In this document: piece after piece, positions 25,512 to 37,603 of the stretch
Layout of the letters: every line of letters begins with the position of its first letter
Numbering within the stretch: position 1 is the first letter of the stretch
NCBI RefSeq assembly: GCF_023347255.1
Contig: NZ_CP094466.1
Location: forward strand, 2,852,001 to 2,916,000
Direction: 5' to 3'
Length of the DNA stretch: 64,000 nucleotides
Source: Faecalibacterium sp. I4-3-84
GTDB lineage: Bacteria; Bacillota; Clostridia; Oscillospirales; Ruminococcaceae
Position numbers and translations under genes: made by a program
Notes under the pieces: model-generated
Told to the model about the DNA's origin: nothing
Seen by the model: the letters and a program-made list of their open reading frames with translations, nothing else
Database searches by the model: none

Positions 25512-26606
25512 ATGGCTGATTTTAACGAATACAAGGGCGTCTGGGTCTTCTGCGAGCAGCGCCAGGGCGCACTGATGTCCACTGATTTCGAGCTGGTGAG
25601 CGAGGCTCGCAAGCTGGCTGATGAGCTGGGCTGCGAGGTCACCGGCCTGCTGCTGGGCGACAACGTGGAAGGCATTGCCAAGGAACTGGGCGGCTATGGC
25701 GCTGATAAGGTCATGGTCTGCGACAGCCCCCTGCTGAAGGACTACACCACCGATGCATACGCTAAGGTCGTGTGCGACATGGTCAACGAGTATAAGCCCG
25801 AAGTCCTGCTGATCGGTGCAACCAACATCGGCCGCGATCTGGGCCCCCGCTGCGCAGCCCGCCTGCACACCGGCCTGACCGCCGATGCTACCCATCTGGA
25901 TATCGACACTGCAAAGTATGTCGAATTCCTGAAGGAAAGCTCCACCATCGACCTGTCCAAGCAGAAGTTCGATTATGAGGATCGCAACCTGAAGATGACC
26001 CGTCCCGCATTCGGCGGCCATCTGATGGCTACCATCATCTGCCCCCGCTTCCGTCCGCAGATGTCCACCGTCCGCCCCGGCGTTATGAAGAAGGCTCCCT
26101 TCGATCAGGCCAAGGCTGATGCCTGCCAGATCGTGAAGCCCGCCTTCAGCCTGACCGCTGACGACGTTAAGACCGAAGTGCTGAGCGTTGAGAAGGCAGC
26201 TGAAAAGCTGGTCGATCTGATCGGCGCAGACGTGATCGTCTCTGTTGGCCGCGGCATCAGCAAGGATGTCAACAAGGGCATTGAGCTGGCTGAGCAGCTG
26301 GCTGCCGCTTTGGGCGGCGGCGTTGTGGGCGCTTCCCGTGCCGTCACCGATGCAGGCTGGATGACTGCTGACCATCAGGTTGGCCAGACCGGCAAGACCG
26401 TGCATCCCAAGATCTATGTTGCTCTGGGCATTTCCGGCGCTATCCAGCACACTGCTGGTATGCAGGACTCCGAGTGCATCATCGCTGTCAACAAGAATGA
26501 GGGCGCACCCATCTTCGGTGTTGCCGACTACGGCATTGTGGGCGACCTGTTCAAGGTAGTTCCCGAACTGATCAAGCAGATCGAGGCAGCAAAGGCTGCT
26601 CAGTGA
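25512..26606 (+). CDS. etfA: Electron transfer flavoprotein alpha subunit
   Basis: A 364-residue EtfA, partner of EtfB for Bcd. The C-terminal FAD domain is clear: VSVGRGISKDVN, GASRAVTDAGWM, HQVGQTGKTVHPKIYVALGI and SGAIQHTAGMQ. The N-terminal half carries the LLIGATNIGRDLGPRCAARL segment. The length is normal for non-ferredoxin-fused EtfA. It is the last gene of the butyrate operon and is followed by two terminators. Confidence 0.96.
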   Translation: MADFNEYKGVWVFCEQRQGALMSTDFELVSEARKLADELGCEVTGLLLGDNVEGIAKELGGYGADKVMVCDSPLLKDYTTDAYAKVVCDMVNEYKPEVLLIGATNIGRDLGPRCAARLHTGLTADATHLDIDTAKYVEFLKESSTIDLSKQKFDYEDRNLKMTRPAFGGHLMATIICPRFRPQMSTVRPGVMKKAPFDQAKADACQIVKPAFSLTADDVKTEVLSVEKAAEKLVDLIGADVIVSVGRGISKDVNKGIELAEQLAAALGGGVVGASRAVTDAGWMTADHQVGQTGKTVHPKIYVALGISGAIQHTAGMQDSECIIAVNKNEGAPIFGVADYGIVGDLFKVVPELIKQIEAAKAAQ

Positions 26607-26650
26607 TCGACTGACGCGAGATCTTTTTATAGCATAGCCTGAATTGTGGG

Positions 26651-26682
26651 AGGGCGGCTCTTCGGAGCCGCTCTTCTTTTTA
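26651..26682 (+). terminator. Terminator of the butyrate operon
   Basis: AGGGCGGCTC (26651-26660), loop TTCG, then GAGCCGCTCT (26665-26674) and a T-rich tail. Confidence 0.88.
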
Positions 26683-26709
26683 TATAATTTTTAAATAAGA
26701 AATACGGCA

Positions 26710-26750
26710 CAGCACAGATGGCCCTGAAAAGGCTGCCTGTGCTGTTTTTT
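26710..26750 (+). terminator. Second terminator downstream of etfA
   Basis: CAGCACAG (26710-26717) pairs perfectly with CTGTGCTG (26737-26744), followed by six T. Tandem terminators suit a very heavily transcribed operon. Between here and the promoter at 27091 I see no supported gene; the region is AT-rich and contains repeated TGCAACA motifs. Confidence 0.8.
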
Positions 26751-27090
26751 GTTGCAGAAAGTACAGCCAAAGGCCGGCTGCAGCCCAGAAAAGGGCTGCG
26801 GGAGGGGAGTGGAACGGAAAAAGCGCACACAAAAGTCTGTTATACTTTGAAATATGCATGTAAGCGAATAAACATACGGAAAAATGCATGAAAAACACTG
26901 CAGAAAAAGTGTAGAAAAATAAAATGCAACACGTAAAGTGTGACGAAACAATCCCGAAAACGGTGAAGTGCAACACAGGCGTAACAAATTTACGGGATCC
27001 TGGTTGAGCCTGTTGCACTTGTGAAACGCTTTTGGGACAGGGAATTTTGATTTTTTTGCATTTTTTCTCAAAAAAATCGACAAAAACCCC

Positions 27091-27119
27091 TTGACGATGA
27101 GATGTTCTTGTGATACTCT
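27091..27119 (+). promoter_or_regulatory. Promoter of the CAP-domain gene
   Basis: TTGACG (27091-27096), 17 bases, TACTCT (27114-27119). The leader to the start codon at 27231 is about 105 bases. Confidence 0.6.
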
Positions 27120-27230
27120 TGTTGCACAAGAGTGACACGTTTGAAACGAAAGCGTTGCGAATATGTTGCGGCACGCATTCGCAGGAATGCAAAAAAGCTT
27201 TTATATACAAAGGCTTACGGAGGATGTCTT

Positions 27231-28169
27231 ATGAAACTCGAGATGCGCACCCTGAAGAATATCGCAGCAGCAGCTATGACTCTGGCTGTAGTTTTTGTTG
27301 CTTCATCTCTCAAGCCCGTTACTGCAAACGCAGCTGAGGCTTCGGTTTCTGTTTCCATCGAAGAAGAAAATTCCTACATCAGCTTTCAGGACGAAGCTTA
27401 TCAGAACGAGTTCCTGCGCCGCGTAAACAACGAGCGCGCAAAGGCTGGCCTGAAGCCCGTTCAGCTGGGCGACAGCAGCCACAACAATGCCGCTCAGGAG
27501 CGCGCTGAAGAGCTGGCTGTTTCTTACTCTTACGTTCGTCCCAACGGTCAGCGCGATTTCACCATCTTCGCCGAGAATGGTATTGACGATGTGTCCGTTG
27601 GCGAAAACTACATAGCTGGCGTTTCTACCCCCGATGCAGCGGTGGATCAGTGGATGAACATTGATTTCGCACGTGAGCGCATGCTGAATGCGGATGTGAC
27701 CACCATGAGTGTGGGCCACTACGAAGGCGGCGTTTACAACAACTACTGGGTGCTGATCTTCTCTTACCCCGAAAACTCTTACACCAGCAACTACCGTCAG
27801 GAAGTTCTGGATCTGGTCAATGCCGAGCGTGCAAAGTACGGCCTGCAGCCCCTGGTCATGGGCGATGCAAAGCTCACCGCAGCTGCTCAGCAGCGCGCCG
27901 AAGAGATCGCAACCGTCAATTCTCACGTTCGTCCCAATGGTACCAAGTGGTACACTGTTCTCAGCGAGTACGGCGTGACGGATGCCGCTGCTGGCGAGAA
28001 TGCCGCATGGGGCAGCGTTTCTCCTGAAGAAGTCGTGAATGCCTGGATGAATTCCGAAGGCCATCGCGCAAACATTCTGGATCCCGAAGCTCGTGCAATG
28101 GGTGTTGGCTACTACTACAACAGCTCCAGCACTTGGGGCCATCAGTGGATCCAGCTCTTTACGAAGTGA
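27231..28169 (+). CDS. Secreted protein with tandem CAP (SCP/PR1) domains
   Basis: A 312-residue exported protein. Residues 1-35 form a signal peptide (MKLEMRTLKN, hydrophobic IAAAAMTLAVVFVASSL, cleavage near TANAAE). Two CAP domains follow, at about 58-180 and 190-312. The second has the family's conserved His232 in SHVRPNG and His278 in MNSEGHRANIL. The first has Tyr101 and an ARER segment in those places, so it looks degenerate. No wall anchor or transmembrane tail is seen, so it is probably released or loosely bound. ATG 27231 has ACGGAGG upstream. Bacterial CAP proteins have few known functions. Confidence 0.88.
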   Translation: MKLEMRTLKNIAAAAMTLAVVFVASSLKPVTANAAEASVSVSIEEENSYISFQDEAYQNEFLRRVNNERAKAGLKPVQLGDSSHNNAAQERAEELAVSYSYVRPNGQRDFTIFAENGIDDVSVGENYIAGVSTPDAAVDQWMNIDFARERMLNADVTTMSVGHYEGGVYNNYWVLIFSYPENSYTSNYRQEVLDLVNAERAKYGLQPLVMGDAKLTAAAQQRAEEIATVNSHVRPNGTKWYTVLSEYGVTDAAAGENAAWGSVSPEEVVNAWMNSEGHRANILDPEARAMGVGYYYNSSSTWGHQWIQLFTK

Positions 28170-28193
28170 TCATCTGCTTTCTTCTAATAAAAG

Positions 28194-28226
28194 ATCGGCT
28201 GAGCTGCAAGGCTTGGCCGATTTTTT
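28194..28226 (+). terminator. Rho-independent terminator of the CAP gene
   Basis: ATCGGC (28194-28199) pairs with GCCGAT (28216-28221), followed by T6. Confidence 0.75.
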
Positions 28227-28306
28227 GTTGCGCTTTTTTCTGGCAGAGGACATGCGGGCAGCAGTACAGGAAGATGCCCTTGACATAAAAACGTATGCGG
28301 CAGTGG

Positions 28307-28334
28307 TTGCACAACGGACGATTTATGTTATACT
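28307..28334 (+). promoter_or_regulatory. Promoter of the YigZ-family gene
   Basis: TTGCAC (28307-28312), 16 bases, TATACT (28329-28334). A consensus TTGACA at 28280-28285 has no matching -10. Confidence 0.65.
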
Positions 28335-28364
28335 TGATTTGAATAACATGCAGGAGGAACCACA

Positions 28365-28985
28365 GTGGAGGATTACCGCACCATCCGTGGCACGGCCACC
28401 GGAGAATACGAGGAAAAGAAGAGCCGCTTCATTGCGTCGCTGTCATTTGCGGACAGCGAGGAAGCTGCCGTTGCATTTCTGGAACAGGTGCGTGCGGCCA
28501 ACCGCACCGCCCGCCACAATGTGTATGCCTACCGCCTGCGGGAAGGCAACCGGGAACGCTATTCAGATGATGGGGAACCGGCCAAGACGGCGGGCACACC
28601 AGCGCTGGAGGTGCTGCAGCACAGCGGCCTGACGGATCTGATCGTGGTGGTGACCCGTTACTTTGGCGGCGTGCTGCTGGGCACCGGCGGCTTGGTGCGT
28701 GCATACACCACGGCTACGGCCCGTGCACTGGAAAATGCCGAGGTGGTCACGGTGCGCAGCGTGGTGGAGCTGAGCGTGACGGTGGATTACTCCCTTTATG
28801 AGCGTGCATCGCTGCTGATCGATGCGGCGGGAGCAAAACAGGCAGCGCCGCAATTCACGGACCGCGTGACCCTGTGCTGGCAGATGCCGGAACACACCGA
28901 AGGCCCGCTGCTGGAACAGCTGCGGGAGCTGACGCGCGGCGGCGCGCAGGTGACGGTATCCGACCCGTTCTACGCACCGTTCTGA
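28365..28985 (+). CDS. YigZ/IMPACT-family protein
   Basis: A 206-residue protein of the YigZ/IMPACT family. The N-terminal UPF0029 domain shows EYEEKKSRFIASL, ARHNVYAYRL and the hallmark RYSDDGEPAKTAGTPALEVL, followed by VVVTRYFGGVLLGTGGLVRAYTTA. A C-terminal DUF1949-like ferredoxin fold of about 65 residues completes it. Members are thought to bind nucleic acid or ribosomes, but the bacterial function is not settled. GTG 28365 is the start, with AGGAGGA upstream. Confidence 0.92.
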   Translation: MEDYRTIRGTATGEYEEKKSRFIASLSFADSEEAAVAFLEQVRAANRTARHNVYAYRLREGNRERYSDDGEPAKTAGTPALEVLQHSGLTDLIVVVTRYFGGVLLGTGGLVRAYTTATARALENAEVVTVRSVVELSVTVDYSLYERASLLIDAAGAKQAAPQFTDRVTLCWQMPEHTEGPLLEQLRELTRGGAQVTVSDPFYAPF

Positions 28986-29152
28986 ACCCGGCAGCGGCAA
29001 AAATAAAAAAGCAAGCATTATTTTGCGAACCGACAGGCTTTTTCCCCCTTCGACAAAGCGGGTGTGCTACAATTGCCGCAGACGCAGCAATTGGGATCGG
29101 CTGTGCCGAAACAGAGAGGGGGAATGGCGACAAAAAGGGAGGGCGACTTTGT

Positions 29153-30151
29153 ATGGATGTACGTCAGCGCACAGAAGAGATCGAACATATGACCTTCGCG
29201 CCGTGGGCTACCTTCAGCGACCAGAGCCGCGGCCGCATGCTGCCGGAAGAGCAGGACCCGATCCGGCCGGTGTTCCAGCGTGACCGTGACCGGGTGCTGC
29301 ACTGCAAGGCGTTCCGACGGCTCAAACAAAAGACGCAGGTGTTCCTCTCGCCGGAGGGAGACCTGTACCGCACCCGACTGACCCATACGCTGGAGGTCTC
29401 GCAGATCGCGCGGACCATTGCCCGCGCCCTGCGGCTGAACGAAGATCTGACCGAAGCGATCAGCCTTGCCCATGATCTGGGCCACACGCCGTTTGGCCAT
29501 GCCGGGGAGCGCGCGCTGAATGAGCTGTGCCCGGACGGCTTCAAGCACTACATGCAGAGCCTGCGTGTGGTGGACAAGCTGGAAAAGGACGGCCGGGGCC
29601 TGAACCTGACGTGGGAGGTGCGCAACGGCATCGTGACCCACACAAAGGGCACCTGGGCGGCAACGCCGGAAGGGCGCATCGTGCGCATGGCGGATCAGAT
29701 CGCCTATGTGAACCATGACATTGAGGACGCGGTGCGCGCCGGTGTGCTGGACCCAGCCACCCTGCCGAAGGAATGCACCGCCGTGCTGGGCCAGACAAAA
29801 TCTGCCCGCATCACCACCATGATCAACAGTATCCTTGCCAACAGCGATGGGGATGTGAAGGTGGGCGCAGAGGAAAACGAAGCCTTCCTTGCGCTGCGGG
29901 ATTTCATGTACGCCACCGTGTACGTGGACAAGACCGCCAAGCGGGAAGAGCAGAAGGTGGACAAGGTGATCGGGGAACTGTACGATTACTACCTGAACCA
30001 TGTGGACCGGATGTCCAACTTCTACATCCAGCTGGCTTATCAGGAGGGCGGAGAACGCGCAGTGACCGATTACATCAGTGGCATGAGCGATGAATTTGCC
30101 ATCCGCACTTTTGAGGAATTGTTTGTGCCCCGGAAGTGGCATGTCCTATAA
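29153..30151 (+). CDS. dgt: Deoxyguanosinetriphosphate triphosphohydrolase-like protein
   Basis: A 332-residue HD-domain dNTPase that cleaves dGTP (or other dNTPs) to the nucleoside and triphosphate. Metal ligands are visible in RLTHTLEVSQIAR and SLAHDLGHTPFGHAGE, the HD pair; QIAYVNHDIED gives the last Asp. The RDRDRVLHCKAFRRLKQKTQ N-terminus is typical. ATG 29153 fits a GGAGGG upstream; the frame continues open into the preceding gene but that is not protein-like. An extended -10 (TGC-TACAAT, 29065-29073) could drive it. dgt-dnaG-rpoD is a common Clostridia order. Confidence 0.92.
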   Translation: MDVRQRTEEIEHMTFAPWATFSDQSRGRMLPEEQDPIRPVFQRDRDRVLHCKAFRRLKQKTQVFLSPEGDLYRTRLTHTLEVSQIARTIARALRLNEDLTEAISLAHDLGHTPFGHAGERALNELCPDGFKHYMQSLRVVDKLEKDGRGLNLTWEVRNGIVTHTKGTWAATPEGRIVRMADQIAYVNHDIEDAVRAGVLDPATLPKECTAVLGQTKSARITTMINSILANSDGDVKVGAEENEAFLALRDFMYATVYVDKTAKREEQKVDKVIGELYDYYLNHVDRMSNFYIQLAYQEGGERAVTDYISGMSDEFAIRTFEELFVPRKWHVL

Positions 30152-30176
30152 ATCCGAAAGGTCGTTTGAAAGATCC

Positions 30177-31952
30177 ATGATCCCACACGAATACATTGAA
30201 GAACTGACCCGCCGCACCGACATTGTGGAGCTGGTGGGCAGCTATGTGCAGCTCAAGCGCAAGGGACGTTTGTATGGCGGCCTGTGCCCCTTCCACAGCG
30301 AAAAAACGCCCTCATTCTACGTCTACCCGGACACCCAGAGCTTTTACTGCTTTGGCTGCGGCGCAGGCGGCGATGCCATTACCTTTACGAAAAAGATCAA
30401 CAGCATCGATTACCCGGAGGCCGTTAAGCTGCTGGCAGCGCGGGCCGGTATGCCGGAGCCGCAGGAGGACGACAAAACAGGCCGGATGCGCAGCCGCATC
30501 CTCTCCATGAACAAGGAGGCGGCACGGTTTTTCCACGCCTGCCTGAACTCCACCGTGGAGGAAGCCCGGCAGGCCCGTGCCTACTGGCGGCGGCGCGGTC
30601 TGGACGACAAGACTATCGTCCGGTTCGGGCTGGGTTATGCGCCCAACGACGGACAGGCGCTGTATCAGTTCCTGCGCGATAAGGGCTATAATCAGCAGGA
30701 GCTGGATGCCAGCGGCCTGTTCAAGCGCAGTGCGTCCGGCCGCATCTACTGCCTGTTCTGGAAGCGGGTGATGACCCCCATCTTTGACCTGCGCGGCAAC
30801 ATCATTGCGTTTGGTGGGCGCGTGCTGGACGATTCAAAACCGAAATATGTCAACAGCCCGGAAACGCTGGTGTACCACAAATCAGAGACGGTGTTTGCGC
30901 TGCAGATCGCAAAGCGCAGCGCGGTGCGCCGGTTCGTGCTGTGCGAGGGCTACATGGACGTGATCAGTATGCATCAGGCAGGCATCGACACAGCAGTGTG
31001 TGCCTGCGGCACGGCCCTGACCCCGGAGCAGGTGCGGCTCATCAGCGAGTATGCTGACGAGGTGATCCTGAGCTACGATTCGGACGAAGCAGGCCAGAAG
31101 GCCACGCTGCGCTCGCTGGAACTGTTCCGCAACAGCCCGGTAAAGGTGGGTGTGCTGCAGATCCCCGGTGCAAAGGACCCGGACGAGTACATCAAAAAGT
31201 ATGGCGCAGAGCGATTCAAAGCCCTGCTGGATGGTGTGGGCAATGCACTGGACTTCCGGCTGGGCCGTCTGCGCAGCCAGTATGATCTGGCACAGGATGC
31301 CCAGCGGCTGGAATACGTGAAGGAAGCTGTGAATATGCTGGCAGAGCGCTCCAACCCTACCGAGCAGGAAGTGTATGCGGGGCGTCTGGCTGAGGAGACC
31401 AACATCTCCAAAACAGCTATCATGACCCAGCTGGAGACCGCCGTGAAGAGGGCGGGCAGCAAGCACCGCTGGGAGAAAAAGCAGCAGGCGCTCAAGTCCG
31501 GTGAGATGAATCAGATCAACGTGCCGTACAGTGCGGGCGGCAGTCAGGCGCTGGGCATTGCCAGTGCACAGCAGCGGCTGCTGGCGGCCATACTGAGGGA
31601 GCCGCACTATATCGATCTGGTGCAGGGGCAGCTGACCGCAGAACAGTTTGTGCTGCCGCAGCAGAAGGAGCTGTTTGAAGCCATGCTGCGCTGCCGACAG
31701 GAGGGCATTGAGATCAGCCTGACCACGCTGCGCGCTTTTGTAAGCGAAGAAGCGCTGAATGAACTGAGCCATCTTGCGGCACAATACAGCGATGTGAATT
31801 GTACGCCGGATGATATCCGGCTGTATCTGGACCGCATTGCCCGGGGGATGCCCATGGCAGGCAAGGCGGCGCATATGTCCAATGAGGAACTGAGTGATTA
31901 CCTCCAGTCGATGCGCGAAAAGAAGCAGGGAAATGTGCCTGTAGAAGAATGA
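30177..31952 (+). CDS. dnaG: DNA primase
   Basis: DnaG makes RNA primers for replication. The protein (591 residues) has the N-terminal CHC2 zinc finger ([11 protein letters not shown] at about 37, then [11 protein letters not shown] at about 57-65). The TOPRIM core includes [18 protein letters not shown] and the acidic [10 protein letters not shown] motif. A C-terminal helicase-binding domain completes it. I favour ATG 30177 ([18 protein letters not shown]) from comparison with family N-termini. ATG 30141, inside dgt, would add 12 residues and cannot be excluded because neither has a strong ribosome site. The stop overlaps a possible rpoD upstream start. Confidence 0.95.
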   Translation: MIPHEYIEELTRRTDIVELVGSYVQLKRKGRLYGGLCPFHSEKTPSFYVYPDTQSFYCFGCGAGGDAITFTKKINSIDYPEAVKLLAARAGMPEPQEDDKTGRMRSRILSMNKEAARFFHACLNSTVEEARQARAYWRRRGLDDKTIVRFGLGYAPNDGQALYQFLRDKGYNQQELDASGLFKRSASGRIYCLFWKRVMTPIFDLRGNIIAFGGRVLDDSKPKYVNSPETLVYHKSETVFALQIAKRSAVRRFVLCEGYMDVISMHQAGIDTAVCACGTALTPEQVRLISEYADEVILSYDSDEAGQKATLRSLELFRNSPVKVGVLQIPGAKDPDEYIKKYGAERFKALLDGVGNALDFRLGRLRSQYDLAQDAQRLEYVKEAVNMLAERSNPTEQEVYAGRLAEETNISKTAIMTQLETAVKRAGSKHRWEKKQQALKSGEMNQINVPYSAGGSQALGIASAQQRLLAAILREPHYIDLVQGQLTAEQFVLPQQKELFEAMLRCRQEGIEISLTTLRAFVSEEALNELSHLAAQYSDVNCTPDDIRLYLDRIARGMPMAGKAAHMSNEELSDYLQSMREKKQGNVPVEE

Positions 31953-32002
31953 TCCCCCGCTTTCCCCTCCGGCTGGAGCAGGAGAGGGAAGGAGCAGGAA
32001 CC

Positions 32003-33082
32003 ATGCAGAAATTGTCGCAAACGGAGGAATTGGCCAGAACATTGGCTGCGCGGGCACGCCACCATGCCCTGACACCGGAGCAGATCAGCCGTGCCATGGA
32101 CGAACAGGATTACGATGTGGCGCAGCTGGACGAGCTGTATACGGCACTGGAGGATCGCGGCGTGCACCTGACCGAAGAGGAAGCGGACCTGCCTGCGTTG
32201 GATGAAACGCAGATCGGCAGGCTGGAACATGAGCTTTCGGCAGAGGGGGTGGCGCTGGACGACCCGGTAAAGGCCTATTTGAAGGAGATCGGCCGGGTGC
32301 CGCTTCTGACGGCAGAACAGGAAACGGAGCTTGCCCGTGCCGCGCAGGCCGGGGACGAGGATGCCCGGCGGAAGCTCAGCGAAGCGAACCTGCGGCTGGT
32401 GGTGTCGGTGGCAAAGCGCTATGCAGGGCGGGGCCTGCCGTTTCTGGATCTCATTCAGGAAGGCAATCTCGGTCTGATGAAGGCGGCGGAAAAGTTTGAG
32501 CCGGAGCGCGGCTTCAAATTTTCCACCTATGCCACGTGGTGGATCCGTCAGTCCATCACCCGCGCCATTGCGGATCAGGGGAGGACCATCCGCATCCCGG
32601 TGCACCTTGTGGAGAGCATCAACCGGGTCAAAAAGACGACGGGTGACCTGCTGCGGAAAAATGGCCGGGAGCCTACCGCGGAAGAGATCGCTGTTCAGCT
32701 GGACATGGAGCCGGACCGTGTGCGGGAATTGCTGCAGCTGGCGCAGGATCCCATCAGCTTGGAAACGCCGGTGGGCGAGGAAGAGGATGCCCACCTTGAA
32801 GATTTTATTCAGGACGAGGATGCAGGCGTCCCGGTGGATGAAGCCGGGCGGCAGCTGCTGCGGCGGGAACTGTTCAGCGTGCTCAAAAGCCTGACACCGA
32901 GGGAAGAGCGGGTGATCGCACTGCGCTTCGGGCTGGAGGATGGCCGGGCGCACACGCTGGAAGAGCTGGGTAAGGAGTTCAATGTGACCCGGGAGCGGGT
33001 GCGGCAGATCGAAGCCAAGGCCCTGCGCAAGCTGCGGCATCCCAGCCGTGCAAAACGCCTGCGGGATTATCTGGATGAGTGA
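32003..33082 (+). CDS. rpoD: Primary RNA polymerase sigma factor (SigA/RpoD)
   Basis: The housekeeping sigma-70 factor, 359 residues. Regions: 1.2 ([17 protein letters not shown]), 2.1-2.4 ([16 protein letters not shown] through [17 protein letters not shown]), region 3, and 4.2 ([29 protein letters not shown]). The short region 1.1 is usual in Firmicutes. ATG 32003 has AAGGAG upstream; the frame extends to 31949. The consensus-like -35/-10 boxes throughout this window (TTGACA, TATAAT) fit recognition by this factor. The dnaG-rpoD pair is the conserved core of the macromolecular synthesis operon. Confidence 0.96.
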   Translation: MQKLSQTEELARTLAARARHHALTPEQISRAMDEQDYDVAQLDELYTALEDRGVHLTEEEADLPALDETQIGRLEHELSAEGVALDDPVKAYLKEIGRVPLLTAEQETELARAAQAGDEDARRKLSEANLRLVVSVAKRYAGRGLPFLDLIQEGNLGLMKAAEKFEPERGFKFSTYATWWIRQSITRAIADQGRTIRIPVHLVESINRVKKTTGDLLRKNGREPTAEEIAVQLDMEPDRVRELLQLAQDPISLETPVGEEEDAHLEDFIQDEDAGVPVDEAGRQLLRRELFSVLKSLTPREERVIALRFGLEDGRAHTLEELGKEFNVTRERVRQIEAKALRKLRHPSRAKRLRDYLDE

Positions 33083-33149
33083 ACGATTATAATTGCCGCC
33101 GCTTGCGCTCTGGCAATACAATATTAGAGGAAACATTATTTTTATATTT

Positions 33150-33190
33150 GCAGCTCAGAAAAGCCTGTGAGCTTTTCTGAGCTGCTTTTT
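33150..33190 (+). terminator. Strong terminator after rpoD
   Basis: A perfect 15-bp stem, GCAGCTCAGAAAAGC (33150-33164) with GCTTTTCTGAGCTGC (33171-33185), loop of six, then five T. From here to 33408 the AT-rich sequence holds no gene that I can support. Confidence 0.95.
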
Positions 33191-33408
33191 CACAAAAAAG
33201 GGCCGCAAGGGAAAATGGGCATATCCGACTGTAAAAGTAATACGCCAAAACACAAGGGCAAAGATAGACAAATTGCACAAGGGGATTATGAACAGGAACG
33301 TGCAAAATAAAAAAATCAAGCCCTAAAACAGCAAAATACAACACGCTGCCGGGCGTACGAAAATGAAAGAAAAAATAAATTTGTTTTGGCAAAAATCTGA
33401 AAAACGGC

Positions 33409-33437
33409 TTGACAGCAAGGCTTTTAGGGTGTATACT
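33409..33437 (+). promoter_or_regulatory. Consensus sigma-A promoter of rpoBC
   Basis: Perfect TTGACA (33409-33414), 17-base spacer, TATACT (33432-33437). rpoB therefore has its own promoter; rplJ/rplL do not precede it here. Confidence 0.88.
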
Positions 33438-33632
33438 GCATTAGTATCACATAATGGACTAGTGCGCCAAAAAGGGGAATACGCAGGCGGCGGCTGGACG
33501 GGTCAAACCGAAAAGTTTGTGAAAAACGCCGAAAGGTTCCCTTCGACGCGGGTCGAATTATGTGTGTCTGCTCAAATTTGACCCGTGTATACGACATCCC
33601 GTAGAGTATAAAAGTAAGGAGTGGTTGATTTT
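33438..33632 (+). promoter_or_regulatory. Structured 5' leader of rpoB
   Basis: A leader of about 190 bases between the promoter and rpoB. ACGGGTCAAA (33498-33507) is perfectly complementary to TTTGACCCGT (33577-33586), closing a 69-base domain that contains the hairpin TTCGAC-GCGG-GTCGAA (33542-33557). No T tract follows, so it is not a simple terminator. It could be a cis-regulatory or processing element. I know of no described family that it matches. Confidence 0.5.
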
Positions 33633-37475
<3,843 letters not shown>

Positions 37476-37603
37476 TCAGACAAAGAACACAAGCCTCAAG
37501 CCCCCTGTTCCGCGTGCTGCGGCAGGGGAGAGGGGCCTGTGGTCTGAACAAGAAAGCCGCCTGTATCATCGAGACAACTAGAGATTAAGAAAGGGTTCGT
37601 TTC

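Noticed and set aside
26680-27210. A 176-codon minus-strand frame in the gap before the CAP gene
   Set aside because: Cys/Phe-rich translation, no ribosome site, and it overlaps a terminator and the CAP promoter.
33438-33632. An L10-type ribosomal leader before rpoB
   Set aside because: No rplJ follows, and I do not see the L10-binding kink-turn pattern; the fold is different.
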